This document shows, in pieces, positions 8,547 through 17,258 of a DNA stretch of 40,448 nucleotides; positions within the stretch are counted from its first letter, which is position 1; each line of letters opens with the position of its first letter. The stretch is from Candidatus Phyllobacterium onerii (GTDB lineage Bacteria > Pseudomonadota > Alphaproteobacteria > Rhizobiales > Rhizobiaceae): the NCBI RefSeq assembly GCF_028331445.1, contig NZ_JAQMHX010000026.1, forward strand, positions 1 through 40,448, given 5' to 3'. The notes beneath the pieces are model-generated. The model made no database searches. It was not told the origin of the DNA and saw only the letters and a program-made list of their open reading frames with translations. The translations under genes were made by a program, and so were the position numbers.

Positions 8547-9326
8547 CTATTTGCCAACGGCTGCGCTTTCAATCAGCCGCGCAACAGGTTCTGGATTTGG
8601 GACCATCACCACATGCGAAGCACCCTTGACGATGACGGTATGGTGCGAATGCGCCCGCTCTGCCATGAATGCCAGCGACTGCGGCGGTATATTCTTGTCT
8701 TTGTCGCCGTAGACGAACCACGAGGAAATATGTTTCCAGGCTGGATCGCCCGATGCCTCATTCAGGGCGGCTTCTGTAACCGGCCGCTGTGTTGTGGCCA
8801 TTAGTTTGGCATCGGCCTGGGGGACGTCCGCTGCAAACTGATCGTGGAACTTGTCCTGCTGTATGTAGAGATCGGTCCCACCGCCAGAGAGCTTGACGGG
8901 CGGCGCGAGTGTCGGACCGAGCGTGCTCCCCGGAAACTTACCTGTCAAGCCAACGGCGGTTTCGCCCGCTTCCGGCGCAAACGCGCTGACACAGACCAAG
9001 GCTTTCACGTTGTCATGGCCGTTTGCCGCCGAGCTGACGACGCTGCCGCCATAGGAATGGCCGACCAAAACAACCGTGGATTTTACACTGGACACGATGT
9101 TGCCGATGTACTCCGCATCGCTCGCGACGCCGCGCAGAGGATTGGCGGCTGCCACTATCGGATAGCCGTCTTTCTCTAGTATTTTGATGACGCCGCTCCA
9201 GCTTGACGCATCGGCGAATGCCCCGTGCACGAGGACGATTGTGGGTTTTTCAGGCTGCTGTGCATGCACTTGCAAATCGCTCAATAGGACGCCCGCCATC
9301 GCGAGTGCCGCCAATAACTTGTCCAT
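8547..9326 (-). CDS. Secreted alpha/beta hydrolase
   Basis: A 259-residue alpha/beta-hydrolase-fold protein with a Sec-type signal peptide (about residues 1-22: MDKLL, a hydrophobic core, then VHA-QQ). Motifs are the oxyanion segment VLVHGAFADASSW (31-43), the nucleophile elbow GHSYGG with Ser91, and a late GASHVV carrying the catalytic His. It belongs with the small esterase/hydrolase group often annotated alpha/beta hydrolase, and the substrate is unknown. ATG 9326 is preferred over ATG 9347 because AAGGAA lies seven bases before 9326, while the earlier ATG lacks a ribosome binding site. It is the last gene of the six-gene minus-strand unit and acts in the periplasm. Confidence 0.85.
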   Translation of the reverse strand: MDKLLAALAMAGVLLSDLQVHAQQPEKPTIVLVHGAFADASSWSGVIKILEKDGYPIVAAANPLRGVASDAEYIGNIVSSVKSTVVLVGHSYGGSVVSSAANGHDNVKALVCVSAFAPEAGETAVGLTGKFPGSTLGPTLAPPVKLSGGGTDLYIQQDKFHDQFAADVPQADAKLMATTQRPVTEAALNEASGDPAWKHISSWFVYGDKDKNIPPQSLAFMAERAHSHHTVIVKGASHVVMVPNPEPVARLIESAAVGK

Positions 9327-9394
9327 CCGGATTTTCCTTTCTGACATTTTTTACAGGGTCGTTTCAGTTTACTGACGCTCAAGTCGGTGATGTA

Positions 9395-10234
9395 TCAGAC
9401 TTGGGCCCGCGGATAGTCGGTGGATACACTAAGGGTCCGCCAGCGTTCCAGTTCTTCCAGCTTCGCCCGATCAGCCTGCTGGATGACAGCCAAAGCATCG
9501 CTTCCGAGCGGCAGCCGCAACGGCGGCTTATCCATTGCGGCGACCCCAAGTATGACTTGGGCGGCGCGTGAAGGATCGCCCGGCTGTCTTCCGTTTAATT
9601 GACGCTGCACGCTCGCCGCTTGACCGACGACCGCCTCATATTCGGGCCGACCTTCACGCAGTTCCGTCGAGGACCCAGCGAAATCAGTGCGGAAACCTCC
9701 GGGCTCAATGATGGTGACCTTGACGCCGATGAGCGCCATCTCCCGGGCGAGAACTTCGGAGAAGCCCTCTACACCCCATTTGGCAGCGGAGTAGGGTGCA
9801 CGGCCCGGAGCACCGATCCGGCCACCCACTGACGAGAATTGAATGATATGACCTGCACGCTGCTCCCGCATCAAAGGGATAGCGGCCTTGGTGACGATAA
9901 TGGTTCCGAACAAGTTTGTTTCGATCTGTCTGCGAAAATCATCAAGGTCGGTATCTTCGACAGAATTAATGTTGCCGTATCCGGCATTGTTCACGAGGAC
10001 ATCGATCCCGCCGAAATTATCGCCGGCAACGCGCATGGCCTCGTTAGCGGCGATTGGATCTGTCACATCAAGCGCGACAGTTCTAACCGCATCTCCATAG
10101 CGCTCCTCAAGATCACTCAGCAATGCGGGTTCCCGCGCGCTGGCGACGAGACGATGACCGGCGTTGAGCACGGCCTCTGACAGGGCTCGGCCGATACCGC
10201 GCGAGCTGCCAGTTATGAACCACCGTTGCGACAT
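9395..10234 (-). CDS. SDR family oxidoreductase
   Basis: A 279-residue short-chain dehydrogenase/reductase. It has the nucleotide-binding TGSSRGIG (8-15), the NNAG structural motif (82-85), and the catalytic Ser135, Tyr148 and Lys152 (YSAAK). The length and the segment GGFRTDFAGSS place it in the classical SDR group often labelled oxidoreductase/SDR family. ARDP-like residues after beta-2 (SAREP) favour NADP(H). GAGGAGAAGG just upstream of ATG 10234 is a strong ribosome binding site. It sits 33 bases after the P460-like gene and 47 bases before the secreted hydrolase gene, inside the same operon. It is one of only two predicted cytoplasmic products there. Confidence 0.92.
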   Translation of the reverse strand: MSQRWFITGSSRGIGRALSEAVLNAGHRLVASAREPALLSDLEERYGDAVRTVALDVTDPIAANEAMRVAGDNFGGIDVLVNNAGYGNINSVEDTDLDDFRRQIETNLFGTIIVTKAAIPLMREQRAGHIIQFSSVGGRIGAPGRAPYSAAKWGVEGFSEVLAREMALIGVKVTIIEPGGFRTDFAGSSTELREGRPEYEAVVGQAASVQRQLNGRQPGDPSRAAQVILGVAAMDKPPLRLPLGSDALAVIQQADRAKLEELERWRTLSVSTDYPRAQV

Positions 10235-10267
10235 GAATCCTTCTCCTCAGGTAAAAGCTCAACTTGA

Positions 10268-10777
10268 CTAGGGTGCAAACCGCGTAAAGACGAAGTCGTG
10301 ATCTTTTACGCGGGCCTCATGGCAGGTGAAGCACGTTTCATGCTGGGCTGCGTCGACAGGCTTGCCGTTCACAAATCGGCCAAATCCCCAGCCGCCGGTG
10401 GTGGGGTATTTCTTCGAGTCCTTGACCATAATCTGGACAGTCGTCGCGGCGCCGGGAATGGAGGCTGGTTCGAATTCGGGCGACTGAACATGTTTCCAGG
10501 CGAGCTTCGTCAGGATGGTTCCGTCGGGGAAAGGAAGTTTTCCCTCGCGATACGCATTCACCGCAACCGTGTTCCCGAGGACCGCCCGAAGCTCATTGAG
10601 AGGTTCGCCTTCCTGGGCGGGCGCGATCAACTCCCAATGCCGATAACCTTCGGGAATGGTGACGCCGTAGATCGGCGACGCTGCCCGCGCATTGGGATCG
10701 CCGTCGGCGGCGGCCGCAATTGCCGCGATTCCTGATCCCGCTGCGACGGCAAGAAACACCAGATGACCAGCTTTCAT
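10268..10777 (-). CDS. Cytochrome P460-family exported heme protein
   Basis: A 169-residue protein with a signal peptide (about 1-24, Ala/Gly-rich core, AAA-DG) and one c-type heme site C149-x-x-C152-H153 near the C terminus. The body (IPEGYRHWELI, then GTILTKLAWKH, then GGWGFGRF) matches the cytochrome P460 family. Members include enzymes that oxidise hydroxylamine, but most are uncharacterised periplasmic heme proteins. Its start codon overlaps the stop of the preceding Tat hydrolase gene (shared ATGA, 10774-10777), so the two are translationally coupled. Within this operon it would add a periplasmic redox centre beside epoxide-hydrolase-like enzymes. The true reaction is unknown. Confidence 0.85.
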   Translation of the reverse strand: MKAGHLVFLAVAAGSGIAAIAAAADGDPNARAASPIYGVTIPEGYRHWELIAPAQEGEPLNELRAVLGNTVAVNAYREGKLPFPDGTILTKLAWKHVQSPEFEPASIPGAATTVQIMVKDSKKYPTTGGWGFGRFVNGKPVDAAQHETCFTCHEARVKDHDFVFTRFAP

Positions 10778-11853
10778 GGCGCACGCTCCTCAAAACCGTC
10801 GACGTCGATGATAGCCTCGGCGAACGCGCGAGGCGCTTCTTGAGGCAGGTTGTGGCCGATGCCGGCCTTTATCACGCGGTGTGCATACTTGCCGGAAAAC
10901 TTCTTGGAATAGGTGCCGGCGTCGGGATGGGGTGCCCCGTTGGCGTCGCCCTCGAGGGTTATGGTTGGCACCGTAATGATTGGACCTTGGGCCAGGCGCT
11001 TTTCAAGATCGTCATACTTGGATTCGCCTTCAGCCAGGCCGAGCCGCCAGCGATAATTGTGAATTACGATCGCGACATGATCCGGATTGTCAAAGGCGGC
11101 AGCGCTGCGGTCAAAGACGGCATCGTCGAACTTCCACTGCGGCGATGCAAGCCGCCAGATAAGCTTGGCAAAATCCCGCGTGTATTTCTCGTAACCGGCC
11201 CTGCCGCGCTCGGTGGCAAAGTAGAACTGATACCACCATGCGAGTTCGGCTTCGGGCGGCAGTGGCATCTTGTTGGCTTCCTGGCTCCCGATGAGATAAC
11301 CACTGGCGGAGACCATGGCCTTGCAGCGCTCGGGCCAAAGCGCCGCCACGATGTTGGCCGTCCGTGCGCCCCAATCGTAGCCGCCGATCACCGCTTTTTT
11401 AATCGCGAGTGCATCCATCAGCGCGATGACATCGGCCGCGATCACCGCTTGCTGGCCGTTCCGGACCGTTTCAGCCGATAGAAAATGTGTGGTGCCGTGG
11501 CCGCGCAAGTGCGGGACGATGACCCGATACCCGGCCGACGCCAGGATTGGAACGACATCGACGTAGCTGTGGATGTCGTATGGCCAGCCGTGCAAAAGAA
11601 TGACCGGAGATCCGTCGGCGGGACCTTCTTCGGCATATCCCACGTTCAAATCGCCGGCCTCGATCTGTTTCAGCGAGCGGAAAGTTGTGCGCGGCGCAGG
11701 AACGGTAGCTGAGAGCTTTGGCGGTGTCTTCTCTGCCTGGGCGTTTGCAGTCCCGGTGATAGCGAGTTCGGCAACGGCAAAAGCTGCGGCCGCTGTTCCA
11801 AAAAAGCGGCGGCGAGTGTGATCGATAGGTTCAGGGGTTTTTCTGGTGGCCAT
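10774..11853 (-). CDS. Tat-exported alpha/beta hydrolase, epoxide hydrolase-like
   Basis: A 359-residue protein. Residues 1-39 are a twin-arginine signal (TRRRFFG at 13-19, an Ala-rich core, then ANA-QA). The catalytic domain has the oxyanion motif HGWP (88-91) and the nucleophile elbow GGYDWGAR with Asp160, the Asp-nucleophile type seen in epoxide hydrolases and haloacid/haloalkane dehalogenase relatives. A late GIGHNLPQEAP supplies the His. It probably hydrolyses an epoxide or similar electrophile in the periplasm. AAGGA upstream supports ATG 11853. It overlaps the P460 gene by four bases and follows ohr by 24 bases. Confidence 0.87.
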   Translation of the reverse strand: MATRKTPEPIDHTRRRFFGTAAAAFAVAELAITGTANAQAEKTPPKLSATVPAPRTTFRSLKQIEAGDLNVGYAEEGPADGSPVILLHGWPYDIHSYVDVVPILASAGYRVIVPHLRGHGTTHFLSAETVRNGQQAVIAADVIALMDALAIKKAVIGGYDWGARTANIVAALWPERCKAMVSASGYLIGSQEANKMPLPPEAELAWWYQFYFATERGRAGYEKYTRDFAKLIWRLASPQWKFDDAVFDRSAAAFDNPDHVAIVIHNYRWRLGLAEGESKYDDLEKRLAQGPIITVPTITLEGDANGAPHPDAGTYSKKFSGKYAHRVIKAGIGHNLPQEAPRAFAEAIIDVDGFEERAP

Positions 11854-11877
11854 ATCAGGATTTCCTTCAAGTATGCA

Positions 11878-12321
11878 TTAGGCTTGATTGGGGGTAATTT
11901 TGACCAGATTGATTGCGACATCGATCTTGCCACGCGTAGCCTTGGAATACGGGCAAGTCTGATGGGCGGCATTCAGCAAGGCGCGGGCGACGTCGTCCTC
12001 GACGCCAGGCAGGCTGACGTTCAGGCGGACACAGAGAAAATATGCGCCGGCCGAGACATTCAAATCCACCTCGGCGTCAATTGCCAGGTCTGCCGGAAGT
12101 GCGACGTTCGTTCGCTTGGCTTCAATCTGAATCGCCCCTTCGAAACAAGCCGACCAGCCGGCGGCAAACAGCTGTTCGGGATTGGTGCCGCTGCCTGGGA
12201 TGCCGGGAACCGAAAACCTGATGTCGAGTCGGCCGTCAGAACTGCGGGACTTGCCGTGTTTACGCCCGCCGGTGGTGCGGACTTTGGCGGTATAGAGCAA
12301 TGTCTCATGCCGGCTCATCAT
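11878..12321 (-). CDS. ohr: Organic hydroperoxide resistance protein (Ohr/OsmC)
   Basis: A 147-residue thiol peroxidase of the Ohr/OsmC family, which reduces organic hydroperoxides to alcohols using an active-site Cys pair. The two signature cysteines are visible: Cys59 in FAAGWSACFEGA (peroxidatic) and Cys123 in HQTCPYSKATRG (resolving). The N-terminal segment YTAKVRTTGGR and the GTNPEQL segment are typical of Ohr rather than OsmC. Two adjacent ATGs (12321, 12318) follow GAGGAA. There is no MarR-type OhrR beside it, so control is probably through the operon promoter. Its place between two epoxide-hydrolase-like genes links the operon to oxidised-lipid or oxidised-solute detoxification. Confidence 0.93.
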   Translation of the reverse strand: MMSRHETLLYTAKVRTTGGRKHGKSRSSDGRLDIRFSVPGIPGSGTNPEQLFAAGWSACFEGAIQIEAKRTNVALPADLAIDAEVDLNVSAGAYFLCVRLNVSLPGVEDDVARALLNAAHQTCPYSKATRGKIDVAINLVKITPNQA

Positions 12322-12346
12322 ATGATTTCCTCACAGATACCAGTCA

Positions 12347-13621
12347 TCAGCGCAGCGACCTGAACGCGTTTCGCACCTCTTGGGTGAAGAGCTGTGGCTG
12401 CTCCCAAGCGGCAAAATGACCGCCGTCTTCGACTTCATTGAAATAGACCAGGTTATGGTAACACCGCTCAGCCCACGTCCGCGGCGCGCAATAAATCTCT
12501 CCAGGAAAGACGCTCACGGCCACGGGCATCGTCGCGATGTCGACGGCGTTGAAATTATTGGAATGGTCTTCCCAATAGATTTGCGCCGCAGAGGCTCCGG
12601 TACCCGTCAGCCAATAAAGCGAGATATCATCGAGCATTTCGTCGCGGGTCAAAACCTTCTCCGGATCCCCGTCGCTGTAGGGCCATGTCGCGAACTTCTC
12701 ATAGATCCATGCAGCGAGGCCGGCGGGTGAATCCACCAGCGAATAACCGATTGTCTGCGGCCGCGTTACCATCATGGCCGCATAGCCGGAGCTGTCTTTG
12801 TAAAAGGTATCAAGCGCCTTGAAAGCCGCTTTTTCCTTTTCGCTCAGATTATCTGGAGCCGGTCCACCTGCAGTAAGGATGGACGCAATCTCTTTCGGGA
12901 CAGTCCCGGGCATATTGACGTGAATGCCGATCAGGCCCGGTACATTCTGCAGCGCCATGCGGTGCGAGATGACGGAGCCGCAGTCACCGCCCTGTGACAC
13001 GTAGCGGTCATATCCCAACCGCTGCATGAGCGTCGCCCATGCACGACCGATATGGTCGGAGCCCCAACCCGTCGTAGTTGGTTTTCCGGAGAATCCGAAG
13101 CCGGGGATCGAGGGCACGACAAGATGGAACGCGTCGTCGGCGCTGCCGCCATGCGCTGTTGGGTCAGTGAGTGGCCCGATCACCTTAATCATCTCCAGGA
13201 TCGACCCGGGCCAGCCGTGCGTCATGATCATCGGCAGGGCGTTCTCGTGGGGGGAACGGACGTGGATGAAGTGAATGTCGAGGCCATCGATTTCGGTCAT
13301 GAACATTGGGAGTGCGTTGAGCTTCGCCTCAACCTTGCGCCAGTCGTAATCCGTCGCCCAGTGGTGCAGCAGCTCCTGAAGCTTGGCGAGTTGCACGCCC
13401 TGGGACTGGTCGATAACGGTCTCCCGGGCAGGTAAGCGTGTCATCACCAGTCGCTGGCGCAGATCGGCAAGCGCTTGGTCCGGAACGTCGACCCGGAAAG
13501 GACGGATCGCATCGCCCTTGACCGCTGCGCGCACGCGCGCCGGAAGTATGCTCAGGGCCCCCGCGGCGGCAGAGCCGATCAGAAAATGACGCCTCGTCGG
13601 CAATAATGATGTTACGGGCAT
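12347..13621 (-). CDS. Tat-exported epoxide hydrolase (EHN type)
   Basis: A 424-residue protein of the microsomal-type epoxide hydrolase family, with an N-terminal EHN domain followed by an alpha/beta hydrolase domain. Residues 1-33 carry a twin-arginine signal (TRRHFLIGS, Ala/Gly-rich core, then ARVRA-AV). Catalytic features are HGWPGS (135-140), nucleophile Asp213 in QGGDCGS, and a late GGHFAAWEQP carrying the charge-relay His. It should open epoxides to diols in the periplasm. ATG 13621 is chosen over an upstream in-frame start at 13660 because GAGGAG lies seven bases before it and the Tat signal then sits at the N terminus. It is the first gene of the six-gene operon and divergent from the large ATPase regulator. 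Confidence 0.9.
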   Translation of the reverse strand: MPVTSLLPTRRHFLIGSAAAGALSILPARVRAAVKGDAIRPFRVDVPDQALADLRQRLVMTRLPARETVIDQSQGVQLAKLQELLHHWATDYDWRKVEAKLNALPMFMTEIDGLDIHFIHVRSPHENALPMIMTHGWPGSILEMIKVIGPLTDPTAHGGSADDAFHLVVPSIPGFGFSGKPTTTGWGSDHIGRAWATLMQRLGYDRYVSQGGDCGSVISHRMALQNVPGLIGIHVNMPGTVPKEIASILTAGGPAPDNLSEKEKAAFKALDTFYKDSSGYAAMMVTRPQTIGYSLVDSPAGLAAWIYEKFATWPYSDGDPEKVLTRDEMLDDISLYWLTGTGASAAQIYWEDHSNNFNAVDIATMPVAVSVFPGEIYCAPRTWAERCYHNLVYFNEVEDGGHFAAWEQPQLFTQEVRNAFRSLR

Positions 13622-13814
13622 GACGATACTCCTCGAAAAAAGCGACTTCTGTGGGCACATTTAGATTGAGACCCCAGGAAACGCCCGTTATGCGCTGTTA
13701 TGTTCTGTTAGCTGCCGCGAGCAGCAGCATTCCAGATGATCCTGAATTGCGACGCTTTGGCGCGGATGTCGTGTTGAACCATGTTCGGATAAGTTGTTGG
13801 CTGCGAGGAATGGC
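13622..13814. promoter_or_regulatory. Divergent promoter region of hydrolase operon and ATPase regulator
   Basis: The 193 bases between the first codon of the minus-strand hydrolase operon (13621) and the regulator start (13815) must hold both promoters. I could not pick a convincing -35/-10 pair. A short imperfect dyad, GCTGCCGCGAGCAGC, lies near 13712-13726 and could be a binding site, but this is weak. Confidence 0.4.
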
Positions 13815-16670
13815 ATGAGAGACGAGACGGTGACGAGCGGAGATGAAATAGTATTTGGCCCATTCGTCCTGGCCCCAAGGAAACGGCTCCTGTCGAGCGA
13901 AGGGGCCCCGGTCGAGCTTGGCGCGCGAGCCCTCGATATCTTGATCGCTCTGACCTCCATGCCCAACCAGATTATCAGTAAAAAAGACCTGTTAGCCCGC
14001 GCATGGCCCGACGTCACGGTGGAGGAAGGGAGCCTGCGGTTTCATATGGCAAACCTGCGCAAAGCGCTGGCTGACGGAAAGGAGGGTGCCCGGTATATCG
14101 CAACCCTGACAGGACGCGGCTACTGTTTCGTTGCACCTATTTCGCGTCCAAGCGACCAGAGCGCAATACGCGGTGAGCGTCGCGCTGATTTTACTCATGC
14201 CAACTTACCAAGCCGATTAATACGAATGGTGGGGCGGGATGATGTGACGTGTACCCTGTCCGCTCAACTGCTGGCTACGCGTTTTGTCACAATACTGGGC
14301 GCTGGCGGCGTCGGCAAAACCACGGTTGCGGTGGCCTTGGGGCATGATTTAATCGAAGCCTTTGCGGGTGCTGTCCAATTTATTGATCTTGGCGCGCTCA
14401 GCGACCCACGTCTGGTGGCGACGACGATCGCTTCCATATTGGGGCTGTCGGTGCAGTCTGATGACGCGATACCGGGTTTATGTTCCTATCTGGCAGACAA
14501 GCGGATCCTGCTTATTCTCGATACCTGCGAACATGTCATAGAGGCAGCAGCTGCGTTGGCCTCACGCATCTACACGGCTGCGCCGCAGGTTCACATTTTG
14601 GCAACCAGTCGTGAAGCTCTGAGAGTCGAAGGGGAGCACGTCCACAAATTGACCACGCTCGCCTGCCCACCGGACGATCCGCGGCTCACCACAGCCGTTG
14701 CCGAAACCTTCGCTGCAACGCAGTTGTTTATGGAGAGGGCGAATTCCAGCGGTGCGCAGCTCGAGCTTCGCGACGCGGAGGCAGCAGTCGTGGCAAGTAT
14801 CTGTCGGAAGCTCGATGGGGTGCCGCTGGCGATTGAACTAGCCGCTGCGCGGGTCGGCGGCCTTGGACTCGAAAGAACGGCCGCGCTGCTCGATCATCGC
14901 CTGACATTGTCGTGGCAGGGACAGCGGACCGCACCTCAACGCCAGCAAACCTTACAGGCCGCGATCGACTGGAGTTATCAGCTCCTCTCGCAAACGGAGC
15001 GTACGGTGCTTCACCGCCTTGCCGTGTTCGTTGGACATTTTACGATCGAGGCTGCCCTGGCGGTCGTTAGAAGTCCGAGCATCGATCAAACGCTGGTTTT
15101 TGGCATCATCGATAGCCTTGTGGCCAAGTCGATGGTCGCGACCGCGCCGGTCGGGGCTACTATGCGGTACCGCCTGCTGGACACAACGCGAACCTACGCC
15201 CTCGAAACGGGCACTAACGAAGATGAACTTTCTGACTTGGCGGAACGTCACGCGACCTACTACCTTGGATGGCTGGAGGAAACCGGTGCCGAGTGGCCGA
15301 CTTTGAGGAGCGCATCACATCGGGCGCTTTATCTGGCGGGTCTCGCCAATGTGCGGGCAGCACTCGAATCCTGCTTTGACATTGGCGACACTGAAATCGG
15401 GGTACGTTTGGCAGTTGCGGCCGCTCCGGTTTTTTTGTCGATGTCTCTGCTGACCGAATGTCATCGCTGGTCAGAGCGGGCACTTCTGGCCCTGGATGGT
15501 GGGGTTGGCCACGAACGAGACGCGATGCATCTTCTTGCAGCCTCGGGAGTATCCCTGATGTTCACCCGGGGTGGAAACGACGCTGCGCGCGTTGCCCTGA
15601 ATCGGAGCTTCGCGATCGCCGAAGAATACGGCGGGCCGCTTGATCAGCTTCAGGTACTCGGTCCGCTTCAGATGTTTCACTTACGCACTGGAGAATTCAA
15701 AGCCGCACTGAACTATGCGAAACGCTGCTCGACCGTGGCTGGAGCGCTTGAGGACACGGTGTCTGTTACCCTGGCTCATTCCCTGATGGGGATATCCCTT
15801 CATCTTGGCGGACAGTTTGACGCGGCTCACACAGAGCTTGAGTCGGCACTGGTTCCTGGTCCGCTCATTCGACACAACACCACCCTCTATCTTGGCTTCG
15901 ATAGTAAAGTTCTGGCAGGTGCTATTCTTGCAAGGAACCTGTGGCTGCAAGGTTTTGCCGATCAGGCACTGGAGCGGGTGAACCTGACACTGTCAGAGGC
16001 TGCAAACAAGGACCATCCGTTGACGCTATCCATAGCTTTGATATGGGCTGCTTCGTTGTTGCTGTGGACGGGAGACCTCGACGGTGCAGATCAATACATT
16101 GATTGGCTCTTGTCTCGAGCCGAACCTCACTCACTCGGACCATATCTTGCTGTCGCACGTGGCTTAAAGGGGGAACTAGCGGTCCGGCGCGGCCACGCAA
16201 GGGATGGTATAGGAGCTCTGCAGGAGGCGTTAGAGAAACTCCACACAGCGCCGTATGAACTTCTGACCACCCCCCTCAACATCGCACTCGTTCAGGGCCT
16301 TGCTGCCACGAACCGATTTGATGAAGCCTTCTCGCTGATAGACACGACAATCGAATTGGTGGAGTCACGAGGCGATCTTTGCTACATGCCTGAGTTATTG
16401 CGCGTGAGGGGCAATCTTTCTCTGACAACTCCGCAAGCCAGCGTGGATGAAGCGGAGCGGTGTTTCCAGTCATCAATCAAACTAAGCCAACGTCAGGGTG
16501 CGCGCGCGTGGGAACTGCGTGCCGGAACCGATTTGGCTCAGCTTTACGTTGACCGTGGCCAGACAGACCATGCGCAAGCGTTGTTGCAGCTGTTGTGCGA
16601 ACAAGTTGTTGATGGTCTCTCCACTGCTGATGTTAGAGCGGCGACCGACCTTTTGGCTACACTGCGCTAA
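13815..16670 (+). CDS. Winged-helix/ATPase/TPR transcriptional regulator
   Basis: A 951-residue cytoplasmic regulator. Residues ~8-108 are an OmpR/CadC-type winged helix (FGPFVLAPRKRLL, then LARAWPDVTVEEGSLRFHM, then YIATLTGRGYCFVAP). An ATPase domain of the STAND/predicted-ATPase kind follows, with Walker A GAGGVGKTT (162-170), a Walker B-like ILLILDTCEHV and the sensor LATSREALR. The remaining ~500 residues are helical repeats of TPR type. Such proteins bind a ligand through the repeats and use ATP to switch on transcription. ATG 13815 has GAGGAA just upstream; an in-frame TTG at 13794 is less likely. It is divergent from the epoxide hydrolase operon, which it probably controls. No receiver Asp or kinase is present. 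Confidence 0.9.
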   Translation: MRDETVTSGDEIVFGPFVLAPRKRLLSSEGAPVELGARALDILIALTSMPNQIISKKDLLARAWPDVTVEEGSLRFHMANLRKALADGKEGARYIATLTGRGYCFVAPISRPSDQSAIRGERRADFTHANLPSRLIRMVGRDDVTCTLSAQLLATRFVTILGAGGVGKTTVAVALGHDLIEAFAGAVQFIDLGALSDPRLVATTIASILGLSVQSDDAIPGLCSYLADKRILLILDTCEHVIEAAAALASRIYTAAPQVHILATSREALRVEGEHVHKLTTLACPPDDPRLTTAVAETFAATQLFMERANSSGAQLELRDAEAAVVASICRKLDGVPLAIELAAARVGGLGLERTAALLDHRLTLSWQGQRTAPQRQQTLQAAIDWSYQLLSQTERTVLHRLAVFVGHFTIEAALAVVRSPSIDQTLVFGIIDSLVAKSMVATAPVGATMRYRLLDTTRTYALETGTNEDELSDLAERHATYYLGWLEETGAEWPTLRSASHRALYLAGLANVRAALESCFDIGDTEIGVRLAVAAAPVFLSMSLLTECHRWSERALLALDGGVGHERDAMHLLAASGVSLMFTRGGNDAARVALNRSFAIAEEYGGPLDQLQVLGPLQMFHLRTGEFKAALNYAKRCSTVAGALEDTVSVTLAHSLMGISLHLGGQFDAAHTELESALVPGPLIRHNTTLYLGFDSKVLAGAILARNLWLQGFADQALERVNLTLSEAANKDHPLTLSIALIWAASLLLWTGDLDGADQYIDWLLSRAEPHSLGPYLAVARGLKGELAVRRGHARDGIGALQEALEKLHTAPYELLTTPLNIALVQGLAATNRFDEAFSLIDTTIELVESRGDLCYMPELLRVRGNLSLTTPQASVDEAERCFQSSIKLSQRQGARAWELRAGTDLAQLYVDRGQTDHAQALLQLLCEQVVDGLSTADVRAATDLLATLR

Positions 16671-16736
16671 AAGGGAGAACTTCAGGCAACAATCGCTATC
16701 GATGCCAGCGACACCTTCTGGCTGGGCATCGCATGG

Positions 16737-17258
16737 GTGGCCGTGCCATTGACTGGCTGGACCAGGTTCTGTCTGATAACACCGGCAAGGTCAGCCTTGC
16801 AATCAGCGATATCGACACTCTGCCGGCGAGCCTTTCGATCTTGGTGCGGGCCGGCGTTGCCAGGGCGCCGGACCTCGGAGTTTGCCTTGCCGCCTTCAAG
16901 GGGCGTCGGCAGCTTCAAGGCCGCAGTCGACGATCCCACCCGCTTCAAGAGCTCGCGCACTGTCGGCGCTCACTTCGGGCTGACGCCGCGACGCTTCCAG
17001 TCCGGCGAGAAGGACAATCCCGGCCGGATCTCCCATGCCGGCGCCGCCGACGTGCGGGCGACGCTCTATGCAGCCGCCAACGCGATGCTGATGCGGTCGA
17101 TTGCCTGGAGCAGCCTGAAGGCATGGGGCGTGCGGTTGATGAAGACCAAGGGACGGCGGCGAGCCATCGTCGCCGTCGCCCGCAAAATTGCCGTCGTGCT
17201 TCATCGGATGTGGATCGATGGCACAGAGTTCCGGTTCGGATCGGAGGCATCTGCATGA
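16737..17258 (+). pseudogene. IS110-family transposase, C-terminal fragment
   Basis: From about 16905 the frame encodes the C-terminal domain of IS110/IS116/IS902 transposases: RTVGAHFGLTPRRFQSGEKD, then NPGRISHAGAADVRATLY, then VARKIAVVLHRMWIDGTEF. The N-terminal DEDD catalytic half is missing. The sequence upstream to 16680 reads only vaguely like an IS110 N terminus (IAIDASDTFWL), which would mean a large internal deletion. A full-length family member is ~340-400 residues, and only ~117 recognisable residues remain. No start signal or insertion ends are visible, so the element is dead. It begins within 70 bases of the regulator's stop codon. Confidence 0.8.

Noticed and set aside
16682..16960. 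Minus-strand 92-codon frame opposite the IS110 fragment
   Set aside because: It is the antisense reading of transposase-derived DNA; such frames are often misannotated. No ribosome binding site.
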